A stretch of DNA of 16,466 bases, taken from UBA8337 sp965662725 (GTDB lineage Bacteria > Pseudomonadota > Alphaproteobacteria > RS24). The position numbers were made by a program, and so were the translations under genes. The stretch covers positions 1-16,466 of the forward strand of contig CBFIIT010000036.1 in assembly GCA_965662725.1 (NCBI GenBank). The letters run 5' to 3'. Of the stretch, positions 1 through 6,445 are shown piece by piece. The stretch's first letter is position 1; every line of letters begins with the position of its first letter. The notes below the pieces were generated by a model, which made no database searches, had not been told where the DNA came from, and was given only the letters and a program-made list of their open reading frames with translations.

Positions 1-60
1 CGGTTAGGACGCCAGGTTTTCAACCTGGAAAGAGGGGTTCGATTCCCCTAGGGCGTGCCA
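1..60 (+). tRNA. tRNA-Glu (anticodon UUC), 5' end outside the window
   Basis: The 3' part of a tRNA enters at the window edge. The anticodon stem CCAGG/CCTGG encloses the 7-base loop TTTTCAA, which places TTC at the anticodon positions (Glu). The T arm is AGGGG-TTCGATT-CCCCT, followed by the 3' acceptor strand, discriminator G and an encoded CCA ending at base 60. The 5' acceptor strand and part of the D arm lie before the window. The nearest gene, msrA, runs convergently and ends at base 92. Confidence 0.93.
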
Positions 61-91
61 TGGTTGGTTGTTTCTTTGAAAATCAGGAAAG

Positions 92-706
92 TTACTGCGC
101 TGTTTGATAAACAGTGTTGTCGTCTTTCCAGACCACTTTGATAAATTGGTCGCGGCCGGAGCGGAACCGGTAATATTTATATTTCGTGGATGCCTTTTTA
201 TAATAATCCTGATGATACTCTTCCGCCGGATAAAACGCTCCGGCCTTGGCGACTTCGGTCGCAATCGGGCGGTCGAATTTGCCGGCGGCTTGCAACGCCG
301 CAACCGCGCCTTCAGCCAAACGCTTTTGCTCGGCATCGGCATAATAAATTGCGCTGCCATAATGCCGACCGCGATCGACAAAGCTGCCTTTTGCATCTGA
401 CGGGTCGTGCATGCGCCAAAATGCAGAAAGCAATTGCTGATAGCTGACTTTGCTGTCGTCATACGGCACTTTGACCACTTCGCGATGTGTCGTGCGGCCA
501 TATGCGACGTCTTGATATGACGGGTTGATCTCAGTGCCGCCCATAAAGCCGGAAATTACATCACCGACGCCGTCTATTTGTTCAAAATCCGCCTCTGTGC
601 ACCAAAAGCATCCGCCGGCAAAATAGGCCAGCTTATCGGCTGCGTTAGCCGGTGCGGCGACGGATAGGGGGAACAGCAGAGCGAGGGTGAAAAACAAATG
701 TTTCAT
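92..706 (-). CDS. msrA: Exported peptide-methionine (S)-S-oxide reductase MsrA
   Basis: This 204-aa protein reduces methionine-S-sulfoxide in oxidised proteins and free methionine. The MsrA signature GGCFWCTEADF is at residues 31-41, with the catalytic cysteine at C33 and C36 beside it. The later family motif EEYHQDYY and the segment HDPSDAKGSFVDRG are also present. A hydrophobic leader with an A-x-A-type site (residues 1-23, ending PANAA) predicts export, so it probably repairs envelope proteins. The start is ATG at 706, preceded by an AGAAAGG-type ribosome binding site. It lies 45 bases downstream of the Sel1-like gene on the same strand, so the two may be co-transcribed with the glyoxalase gene. 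The family call is secure; periplasmic location is inferred from the leader. Confidence 0.95.
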   Translation of the reverse strand: MKHLFFTLALLFPLSVAAPANAADKLAYFAGGCFWCTEADFEQIDGVGDVISGFMGGTEINPSYQDVAYGRTTHREVVKVPYDDSKVSYQQLLSAFWRMHDPSDAKGSFVDRGRHYGSAIYYADAEQKRLAEGAVAALQAAGKFDRPIATEVAKAGAFYPAEEYHQDYYKKASTKYKYYRFRSGRDQFIKVVWKDDNTVYQTAQ

Positions 707-751
707 GGGAAGACCTTTCTTCTGTTATTTTCATATAGTCTCGGAATATGG

Positions 752-1399
752 CTATTTCTTGACTTGCGGCCTGTCGTTTTTGGGAGGCGCATATGTCGGC
801 ACCCATTGCCGTGCCTTTTGTTTACCCAGCAGCCAGCTATCATTGCTCATTGATGTTTTCAAACTATTAATCGACGCCACAGCCAATGGCGGCGCGCCAA
901 GGTTTAGCCGTGTCGGATTGGTCAAATAAAGATGCGCCCAAACCGCCCCGTCAACATCGCTTTGCGTCGGCCCTAAATCGGCGGCATAAAGCGATACCAT
1001 AATGGCCTGCGCTTCAAAACCGCCCGAATTGGCGGCTGTGTTTATCCAAGTAAGGCCAGTTTGATAATCGCTATTGTCGATGAGCGAAGCTCGGGCCGGT
1101 GCATCACCACCCTCAGCATCCAGTCCGGCCAGTTTCAAATAACATTCGCCCAAAGCTGTCTGCGCATCTTCATAGCCGACGCCCAATTGCGCCAACGGCG
1201 TCAGCTTGCCAATCGCTTCCCGGCAATTGCCCTGATGTTTTAAAATGAAACCATCCCAATAGGGTGCTGTGCGTCGCTTTTCTTCGGCCTGCCGACGACG
1301 CACGTTTTCACCCGGCGTCTCAGTGCGCGATTGTGCAATAGCGATATCGGTCGACAGCCAAAGTGCCAATACCGAAATAAAGAAGCGTCGGCCTACCAA
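752..1399 (-). CDS. Secreted Sel1-like repeat protein
   Basis: This is a protein of about 215 aa with an N-terminal signal peptide (basic VGRRFF, hydrophobic core, cleavage likely after AIA before QS). The mature part contains Sel1/TPR-like helical repeats: a segment with YEDAQTALGECYLKLAG, then TGLTWINTAANSGGFEAQA, then an AVWAHLYL segment. Such repeats usually scaffold protein-protein contacts; no catalytic motif is seen. No ATG lies near the N-terminus. TTG at 1399 has a GGAG upstream and starts just before the signal peptide, so it is preferred. TTG at 1426 would add nine residues and overlap the glyoxalase gene further. With the chosen start it overlaps the end of the glyoxalase gene by 7 bases, which suggests translational coupling. 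The specific function is unknown. Confidence 0.75.
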   Translation of the reverse strand: MVGRRFFISVLALWLSTDIAIAQSRTETPGENVRRRQAEEKRRTAPYWDGFILKHQGNCREAIGKLTPLAQLGVGYEDAQTALGECYLKLAGLDAEGGDAPARASLIDNSDYQTGLTWINTAANSGGFEAQAIMVSLYAADLGPTQSDVDGAVWAHLYLTNPTRLNLGAPPLAVASINSLKTSMSNDSWLLGKQKARQWVPTYAPPKNDRPQVKK

Positions 1400-1812
1400 T
1401 GGCCGATATTCTCCATAGAAGCCCAAGGCTCTTGCGGCGCGAGCGGTGCACCCGCTTGCAATAATTCAATCGACACATTGTCCGGCGAGCGAACAAAAGC
1501 CATACGTCCATCGCGCGGTGGGCGGTTAATGGTAATACCGGCATCCGATAATTTCTGGCAAGTAGTGTAAATATCCTCGACCTGATAGGCGAGGTGGCCG
1601 AAATTGCGCCCTTCATCCAATTCTTCCGCATCCCAATTATGGGTCAGTTCAATTTGTGCATCCGGTTGGCCGGGCGGGGCGAGAAAAACCAGCGTGAAGC
1701 GGCCTTCTTCAACATCAAACCGGCCCATGTTTTCCAGTCCCAAATGGGTGCAGAAAAACTCCAATGTGGCGTCCAAATCGGATACCCGTATCATTGTGTG
1801 TAGATATTTCAT
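1393..1812 (-). CDS. gloA: Lactoylglutathione lyase (glyoxalase I), VOC superfamily
   Basis: This 139-aa enzyme would convert the hemithioacetal of methylglyoxal and glutathione to S-lactoylglutathione. It has the bacterial metal-dependent GloA layout: MKYLHTMIRV at the N-terminus (H5), IELTHNW (E55), FGHLAYQVED (H73) and NVSIELL (E116). These match the four metal ligands of E. coli GloA (H5, E56, H74, E122), and the length is normal. The open frame runs on upstream to 2139, but homology starts at ATG 1812, which has a GGGGAAG ribosome binding site. It is the first gene of the minus-strand group with the Sel1-like gene and msrA, and it diverges from the alpha/beta hydrolase across a 99-bp gap that must hold both promoters. 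Confidence 0.9.
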   Translation of the reverse strand: MKYLHTMIRVSDLDATLEFFCTHLGLENMGRFDVEEGRFTLVFLAPPGQPDAQIELTHNWDAEELDEGRNFGHLAYQVEDIYTTCQKLSDAGITINRPPRDGRMAFVRSPDNVSIELLQAGAPLAPQEPWASMENIGHW

Positions 1813-1911
1813 GACATCTTCCCCAAAAATCCTATCGGAATATAGCAAACCGGAACAAAAATATGGTTTTCTTTTCGAACTCGCGCTTAATATAGCCTGA
1901 AAGAGAGACTT

Positions 1912-2814
1912 ATGTTTAGCGATATTGAATTCAAATCTCAAAACGCATCTTGCCGCGGGCGTCTGTATAAGCCGACCGAAGCCAAAACCAATGGCGCCGG
2001 CATTGTGATAGCGCACGGCCTGTGCGGCACAATGGATAGCGGCTTGTTTGAATATGCCGAGGCCTTTGCCAAGGCGGGTTATCACGCGCTGGTATTCGAC
2101 TATCGCGGCTTTGGTATCAGTGACGGCAAGCCGCGCCAATTAGTGTCAGTGCCCAAGCAACGGGCTGATTGGAAAGCGGCCATCAGTTTTTTGCGTTCCA
2201 GTGATGATGTTGATGCAGACCGCCTTGGTTTGTGGGGGATGTCATTTTCCGGCGGTCACGTAATTCATCTATCGCATATGGATGCCAGGCTGCGAGCGGT
2301 TGTCTCGCAAGTGCCGGCAATCGATACTGTATTATGCATGAATGTCGGCAATTATCAGCGCGGCGAAGAAGCCTCAATGGAACTGCAAGCACAATTGGTA
2401 GCGCGGTTTAAAACGCGCTGGCTGGGCAAGCCCGCCGAGATGCTGAAAGTCGCGCCGGATGGAAATAAAGGCCCCGCGGTTTTGGGGTCGAAAGAAGCTC
2501 AAATTTACCCGAAAATCGCCGGTCCAAGTTGGCGCAATGAGTTGCACCCTGACAGTTTCCTTACAGGAAAGCTTGAGGAAAACAATGCCGCTTTGCTGAC
2601 CGATGATTTAACGACGCCGATATTGCTGCAACTTGGTGAAAAAGACCGGGTCGTTTCAAATGAGGCGATACGCAATTTTGCGCGCCGTTGCGGCCCGCTT
2701 GCGACTTTGTCTTGTTTTGATGGCGACCATTTCACCTTGCTGCACCATAAAGCAAAGCGCAAAAAGGCGATTGATGAAGCGGTAGAGTTTTATGCCGCTC
2801 ACTTGATTTTATGA
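1912..2814 (+). CDS. Alpha/beta hydrolase
   Basis: This 300-aa cytoplasmic alpha/beta-hydrolase-fold protein has all three catalytic positions. The nucleophile is S111 in LWGMSFSGG, a G-x-S-x-S-G-G variant of the usual elbow; the acid is D245 in GEKDRVV; the histidine is H273 in GDHFTLL. The oxyanion region is IAHGLCGT (residues 33-40), and VFDYRGFGISDG (61-72) is a typical strand-4 region. There is no signal peptide. The start ATG has AAAGAGAGA upstream. It is separated from the following sirtuin gene by 24 bases, so an operon is likely. The substrate (ester, amide or epoxide) cannot be read from the sequence. Confidence 0.88.
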   Translation: MFSDIEFKSQNASCRGRLYKPTEAKTNGAGIVIAHGLCGTMDSGLFEYAEAFAKAGYHALVFDYRGFGISDGKPRQLVSVPKQRADWKAAISFLRSSDDVDADRLGLWGMSFSGGHVIHLSHMDARLRAVVSQVPAIDTVLCMNVGNYQRGEEASMELQAQLVARFKTRWLGKPAEMLKVAPDGNKGPAVLGSKEAQIYPKIAGPSWRNELHPDSFLTGKLEENNAALLTDDLTTPILLQLGEKDRVVSNEAIRNFARRCGPLATLSCFDGDHFTLLHHKAKRKKAIDEAVEFYAAHLIL

Positions 2815-2838
2815 GCCTAAATTTGTGAGCCGAAAAAT

Positions 2839-3588
2839 ATGAGTCTGACCTTACGCGAATGGGTTGATGAAGCAAAAAATGTGGTGGTGTTTACCGGCGC
2901 CGGTATGAGCACCGATAGCGGCATTCCGGATTTCAGAAGCCCCGGCGGGGTATGGACGCGCATGCCGCCGATTATGTTTCAAGATTTTATTGCCAGCGAA
3001 GATAATCGTATTGAGGCATGGCGACGCAAATTCGCCATGTCCGATGAGTTGGGCGAGCCGAAACCGAATGAAGGCCATATGGTGATTTCGCGGCTGGTGG
3101 CGGACGGCAAGGTGAGCGCCGTTATTACGCAAAACATCGACAATCTGCATCAAGATAGCGGCATTGCGGAAGATAAAATCATCGAATTGCATGGCAATGG
3201 CTCTTATGCGGTTTGTCTGGATTGTGATTTGCGACACGAAATGGATGATATTCGAAAAGCGTTTGAGGGCTGCAATATGACCTCTGCGCCGGGCTGTCAA
3301 AATTGTGGCGGCATGGTGAAGTCTGCGACCATTTCCTTCGGTCAATCAATGCCTGAAGCTCAAATGAAACGGGCCGAGGTGGCGACGCTCAGTTGCGACT
3401 TGTTCATCGCCATTGGGTCTTCGCTGCAAGTGTTTCCGGCGGCCGGTTTTCCGGTATTGGCGCGCCATAATGGGGCGCGACTGGTTATTCTAAATCGCGA
3501 TCCGACAGATATTGATGAAACCGCTTCTCTGGTCATTAACGAAGAAATAACGCCGACTCTGCAATCCTTGCTTCAGCTTGATAGCTAA
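2839..3588 (+). CDS. NAD-dependent protein deacylase, Sir2 family
   Basis: This 249-aa sirtuin removes acyl groups from lysines using NAD+. It shows the family motifs in order: GAGMSTDSGIPDFRSP (20-35, NAD binding), TQNIDNLH (97-104), the catalytic H118 in ELHGN, and a structural zinc site formed by C126-x2-C129 and C153-x2-C156. GSSLQVFPA (193-201) and the C-terminal LNRDPTD (218-224) are also present. The segment before the FG motif reads KSATISFGQSMP instead of the more familiar RPDVVWFGE, a bacterial variant. Acyl preference cannot be assigned. It lies 24 bases after the hydrolase and probably shares its transcript. The first ATG matches the start of family homology, although the ribosome binding site is weak. 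Confidence 0.93.
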   Translation: MSLTLREWVDEAKNVVVFTGAGMSTDSGIPDFRSPGGVWTRMPPIMFQDFIASEDNRIEAWRRKFAMSDELGEPKPNEGHMVISRLVADGKVSAVITQNIDNLHQDSGIAEDKIIELHGNGSYAVCLDCDLRHEMDDIRKAFEGCNMTSAPGCQNCGGMVKSATISFGQSMPEAQMKRAEVATLSCDLFIAIGSSLQVFPAAGFPVLARHNGARLVILNRDPTDIDETASLVINEEITPTLQSLLQLDS

Positions 3589-3650
3589 AGGAAAATTTTG
3601 ATTTGTCCCCAATATCAAGGGGGCTGTTAGTCTTGCCTCAGGTTACAGGG

Positions 3651-3675
3651 CCAGTTTTGTGTTTGCAAAATCTGG
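3651..3675 (+). promoter_or_regulatory. Hairpin-forming inverted repeat upstream of the cold-shock gene
   Basis: Arms CCAGTTTTG (3651-3659) and CAAAATCTGG (3666-3675) pair except for one bulged base across a 6-base loop. The following sequence ATTTG is not a U-run, so this does not look like a standard intrinsic terminator of the sirtuin transcript. It may be a 5'-UTR structure or protein-binding dyad for the cold-shock gene 66 bases downstream. Confidence 0.4.
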
Positions 3676-3740
3676 ATTTGTGATAGCCTTATGAAAGTAA
3701 AGCGTAGACCTGAACAAAAAGAAGAAGTAGGGGTTTAGCA

Positions 3741-4394
3741 ATGTCTTCAGTAGAAACCACAGAAAATGTGGTCAGCGAAGCCGTAACAATTGAGGGTACC
3801 GTTAAATGGTTTGATCCTGTTAAGGGGTACGGTTTTATTTTGCCGGATGATGGCGGCGTAGATGTGCTGGTTCATCATTCAACTTTGCGTCGTGGCGGAC
3901 ATGATATTTTATATCCGCAGGCGCGTATCAAATGCACCATTATTCAACGGCAGCAGGGATATCAGGCGGATAAGATTATCGCCGTCGATAATTCCGATGC
4001 GGTAATGCCTGTCGGCAGTCCACGACCGACCTCCATGCTGGCAAATATCACCGATATTTCGGATTTCCAGCAAGCCGAGGTGAAATGGTTTAACCGTGTG
4101 CGTGGCTTTGGTTTTGTCAATGTCGAACCGGATGGGCAGGATATTTTCGTGCATATGGAAATTCTGCGCAAAGCCGGTATCGAAGCATTGGTTCCGGGGC
4201 AATTCCTTTTGGTACGCTTCGGTCGTGGTCCGAAAGGGCTTATGGCAACTGATGTGAAACGCATCGATAGCGGCATGGCCTTACAGCAAGGTGATGATGA
4301 CCATTATCTGCAAGAGCCTGAGGAGCCGCCATTGACCGCACCGGTTGATGAGGTGCCGAGCGAAGAAAGTGGCGACAGCACAAACCTTGAGTAG
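3741..4394 (+). CDS. Cold-shock protein with two CSD domains and an acidic tail
   Basis: This 217-aa RNA/single-stranded-DNA binding protein carries two cold-shock domains. CSD1 is about residues 17-83, with KGYGFI (RNP1, 28-33) and VLVHHS (RNP2 region, 42-47). CSD2 is about 112-175, with RGFGFV (121-126) and DIFVHM (134-139). A low-complexity linker joins them, and residues 184-217 form a strongly acidic tail (DDDH, PEEPP, PSEES). Double-CSD proteins of about 200 aa are common in alphaproteobacteria and act as RNA chaperones. The start ATG has AGGGG seven bases upstream. A 15-codon open frame and a hairpin precede it; cold or growth-phase control through the leader is possible but unproven. 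Confidence 0.93.
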   Translation: MSSVETTENVVSEAVTIEGTVKWFDPVKGYGFILPDDGGVDVLVHHSTLRRGGHDILYPQARIKCTIIQRQQGYQADKIIAVDNSDAVMPVGSPRPTSMLANITDISDFQQAEVKWFNRVRGFGFVNVEPDGQDIFVHMEILRKAGIEALVPGQFLLVRFGRGPKGLMATDVKRIDSGMALQQGDDDHYLQEPEEPPLTAPVDEVPSEESGDSTNLE

Positions 4395-4432
4395 CTATTG
4401 CGCCTGCTGATTGCCTATGGCAGTTATGGCGC

Positions 4433-4903
4433 ATGACACAGCAACTCAAAGAACAATTCTCTGAGCAGGAAATTGAAGCATTGGCTGCGCCTGCGCCGTT
4501 TCGCCTGAGTGTGCGCCGCGGGCCTTTTACCTCGCATAACGGGCCATGGTTTCACTGGGCTGAGGGCGCGGAATGGCGGCAGGGCGTGCGCTTGATGGAG
4601 CGGCACTGCAATAGTCGCGGCATTGTGCATGGCGGTTTCTTAAGTTCCTTTGCCGATGGTTTGGCCGCAACGACCGTGTTTCGTGAACTGAAACGGGCCT
4701 CGGTAACGATTAAGTTGAATACTGAGTTTCTGCGCTCTGCGAAATCCGGCGAATGGCTGCAAGGCACGGCGCGTTTGGTAAAGGGCACCGGCAAAATGGC
4801 CTTTGTCGATGCCTATGCGTGGACCGGCGAAAGCGGCGATATTCCGATGGATGAGCTGGTGTTTCGCAGCTCAGCCGTTTTCCGATTGATGGAAGCGCGA
4901 TAA
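4433..4903 (+). CDS. PaaI-family (hotdog-fold) acyl-CoA thioesterase
   Basis: This 156-aa hotdog-fold protein has the PaaI signature HGGFLSSFADGLAATT. H66-G67-G68 and D75 correspond to the active-site loop and catalytic acidic residue of PaaI-type thioesterases, and N60 lies just upstream as in the family. The central segment SVTIKLNTEFLRSAKSGEW is the usual long beta strand region. It would hydrolyse acyl- or aryl-CoA thioesters in the cytoplasm; the chain specificity is unknown. It starts 38 bases after the cold-shock gene, so read-through transcription is likely. The tRNA-Pro gene follows. Confidence 0.87.
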   Translation: MTQQLKEQFSEQEIEALAAPAPFRLSVRRGPFTSHNGPWFHWAEGAEWRQGVRLMERHCNSRGIVHGGFLSSFADGLAATTVFRELKRASVTIKLNTEFLRSAKSGEWLQGTARLVKGTGKMAFVDAYAWTGESGDIPMDELVFRSSAVFRLMEAR

Positions 4904-4929
4904 TCCTTAATCCTTTTGAAAGCTTGTTG

Positions 4930-4945
4930 AAACCACTTGGTTTTT
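4930..4945 (+). terminator. Weak candidate terminator after the thioesterase gene
   Basis: AAACC-ACTT-GGTTT forms a 5-bp stem with a 4-base loop followed by two more T residues and GG. The stem is short and the U-run poor, so this is only a candidate separating the mRNA from the tRNA-Pro transcript. Confidence 0.25.
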
Positions 4946-4965
4946 GGTCTAAGCATTGCGGCAGT

Positions 4966-5042
4966 CGGGGCTTGGCGCAGTCTGGTAGCGCACCTGGTTT
5001 GGGACCAGGGGGTCGCAAGTTCGAATCTTGCAGCCCCGACCA
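4966..5042 (+). tRNA. tRNA-Pro (anticodon UGG)
   Basis: This is a complete 77-base tRNA. The acceptor strands are CGGGGCT (4966-4972) and AGCCCCG (5032-5038), then discriminator A and encoded CCA (5040-5042). The anticodon stem CCTGG/CCAGG encloses loop TTTGGGA, giving anticodon TGG. The T arm GCAAG-TTCGAAT-CTTGC is canonical. The first pair C1-G72 is typical of bacterial tRNA-Pro. Confidence 0.96.
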
Positions 5043-5067
5043 TCTTTTCCATAGTTTACGTGACAAA

Positions 5068-5082
5068 CGCCGTTAAACGGCG
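5068..5082 (+). repeat. Perfect short hairpin after tRNA-Pro
   Basis: CGCCG-TTAAA-CGGCG is a perfect 5-bp GC-rich stem with a 5-base loop, 26 bases after the tRNA end and 35 bases before the next start codon. No T-run follows, so it could be a processing structure, a weak terminator or an operator for the downstream secreted-protein gene. Confidence 0.4.
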
Positions 5083-5116
5083 GTAGCCTGAATTGTCTGT
5101 AACTTTGGAGTGGTTC

Positions 5117-5617
5117 ATGCCTCGCATCCTCACCCGCATAATGACCATCATGGCGCTTTTGTTTGCGACGCCTGCTTGGGCGCAGTCGCTTGGTAATTTG
5201 GCAAAATATCCACCGGCCAAAAAACTGCTGACCATCACAACGGCGGCTGATGGCATGCCGCGATTGCAGCCTGAAACAATATCATTGCAATCGGGGCGTT
5301 ATTATCGCCTGAAGATTGATTGTCCGGATGTGCAAGGCGATTTGAGCGGTTGGCGCATTGAGATGCGCGCGCTGCTGAATAATGCGCATTTGCGGCTTGT
5401 TACCATCGGCGATATTGAGGTGCATTTGCAGGGCCTCAGCTTTAACGCAATTGAATGCGATGAAGTGGGTGCCGCCGAAGTCAGTTTTGTACCGATTAAG
5501 CCGGGCAATTATAAATTCTATGTCGGCAATGTTCCGCTGGCTGTCGGTCGGCCGATTGGTGAGAGCGGGGTGCAGGCCAAAGGCAAATTCACCTTCGGCA
5601 CATTTGACGTTGAATAG
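5117..5617 (+). CDS. Secreted protein, possibly cupredoxin-like beta sandwich; function unknown
   Basis: This is a protein of about 166 aa with a clear signal peptide (MPRILTRIMTIMALLFATPA, cleavage after AWA before QS). The mature part has no recognised catalytic motif. Alternating strands such as ISLQSGRYYRLKI, AAEVSFVPIKPGNYKFYVG and a C-terminal KFTFGTFDVE resemble the cupredoxin-like domains of periplasmic plastocyanin relatives. The usual Cys-His-Met copper ligands are not evident. ATG 5117 is chosen over the frame's earlier GTG-type start at 5093 because it has GGAG six bases upstream and begins exactly at the signal peptide. The stop is only 3 bases from the stop of the convergent membrane protein gene. 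Confidence 0.75.
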   Translation: MPRILTRIMTIMALLFATPAWAQSLGNLAKYPPAKKLLTITTAADGMPRLQPETISLQSGRYYRLKIDCPDVQGDLSGWRIEMRALLNNAHLRLVTIGDIEVHLQGLSFNAIECDEVGAAEVSFVPIKPGNYKFYVGNVPLAVGRPIGESGVQAKGKFTFGTFDVE

Positions 5618-5620
5618 CCG

Positions 5621-6043
5621 CTAGATCATCGAGCCGGTTTCACCGAGCAGATAGCGTGCCACATCAATCACATCAATGGTTAGCGAAATGCCTGCCATGA
5701 CCAAATAGAACAGCACGAATTTGGCGAAATAGGGCGCCGCGTCATAGTCTTTACGATGTCGCAAAATCCACACATAAACCGGCGTCCAAAAGATAATATG
5801 CGCCAGCCCCAAAAGCCTCACATAGCCATATTGCGCGTATAGATATTCCATAAATTCACCGGCCAATAAAAACGCGACGATGATGGCCAGAGCCTCATAG
5901 CGAGGTCGCCAGCCTTCCGCCGTGCGCTTGGCGATAAAAAATACCGCGCCCAAATTGGCAGCGACCAGCACGTATAAATAGATGATGAGCCATGTCGGCT
6001 GCGTCGCCATGATGGCTTCGCCGAGGGTCGGGAAATTTTCCAT
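5621..6043 (-). CDS. Four-helix integral membrane protein, unknown function
   Basis: This is a protein of about 140 aa with four predicted membrane helices (about residues 17-38, 50-70, 77-97, 109-130). Loops are short; a basic segment ILRHRKDYDAAP lies between helices 3 and 4. No family could be recognised. ATG 6043 is preferred because AAGGAG stands seven bases upstream; the frame runs further to 6079 without support. It is convergent with the secreted protein gene (3-base gap) and divergent from the 88-aa secreted protein gene. Confidence 0.7.
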   Translation of the reverse strand: MENFPTLGEAIMATQPTWLIIYLYVLVAANLGAVFFIAKRTAEGWRPRYEALAIIVAFLLAGEFMEYLYAQYGYVRLLGLAHIIFWTPVYVWILRHRKDYDAAPYFAKFVLFYLVMAGISLTIDVIDVARYLLGETGSMI

Positions 6044-6166
6044 TCTTCTTCTCCTTATTGTTAGGTTTATTCTATACAAAAACGGCGAAGCGAGAAGCCG
6101 TTTTCTCAGTGCTGATTTGCTGCTACGATCAAAAGACAGAATAATAAAAAGCCAAGGAGGCTCAAC

Positions 6167-6433
6167 ATGACCCGTTTGTTTTTTGCTGTGCTGTTTTTAT
6201 TTACCACCCCGGTTGCGGCGCAAATCGTCGATGGCAATGTTTCTCTCGAAAACGTTGAAAGCATGAACATTGACCGTTTCGGCAACCCGACTTTCGGTTT
6301 GCGTGCGCAACGCGAGCCTGAATTGCGGCGGTTGCGCAAGCAGCAAGGGCGCGATCTGTTTGAGGGCGAAGTAACGGTTTTTGACCTATCGGCTGAAGAG
6401 CTGGAAGCTCTTTATGAAAAGCTGAATAAATAA
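6167..6433 (+). CDS. Small secreted protein, unknown function
   Basis: This 88-aa protein has a signal peptide (MTRLFFAVLFLFTTPVAAQ, cleavage after VAA or AAQ). The mature part of about 70 aa is highly charged: a FGNPTFGLRAQREPELRRL segment, then a helical C-terminus with SAEELEALYEKLNK. There is a strong AAGGAGG ribosome binding site. No domain is recognised. Its stop codon directly abuts the stop codon of the convergent symporter gene, and both are inside one hairpin. Confidence 0.75.
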   Translation: MTRLFFAVLFLFTTPVAAQIVDGNVSLENVESMNIDRFGNPTFGLRAQREPELRRLRKQQGRDLFEGEVTVFDLSAEELEALYEKLNK

Positions 6434-6445
6434 TCAGCCTTTTTT
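6421..6445. terminator. Bidirectional terminator overlapping both stop codons
   Basis: The stem GCTGA (6421-6425) / TCAGC (6434-6438) with an 8-base loop is followed on the + strand by CTTTTTT. On the - strand the same stem is followed by a TTTT run. The plus-strand TAA (6431-6433) and the minus-strand TGA (6436-6434) both lie in the hairpin, so each coding region supplies part of the terminator. Confidence 0.6.

Noticed and set aside
1813..2139. Upstream extension of the glyoxalase frame to 2139
   Set aside because: GloA homology begins exactly at ATG 1812 with a ribosome binding site, and the extension overlaps the divergent hydrolase gene antisense.
4240..5066. Several long minus-strand frames opposite the cold-shock, thioesterase and tRNA-Pro genes
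   Set aside because: They are antisense shadows of well-supported genes and one reads through the tRNA; none shows a domain or ribosome binding site.
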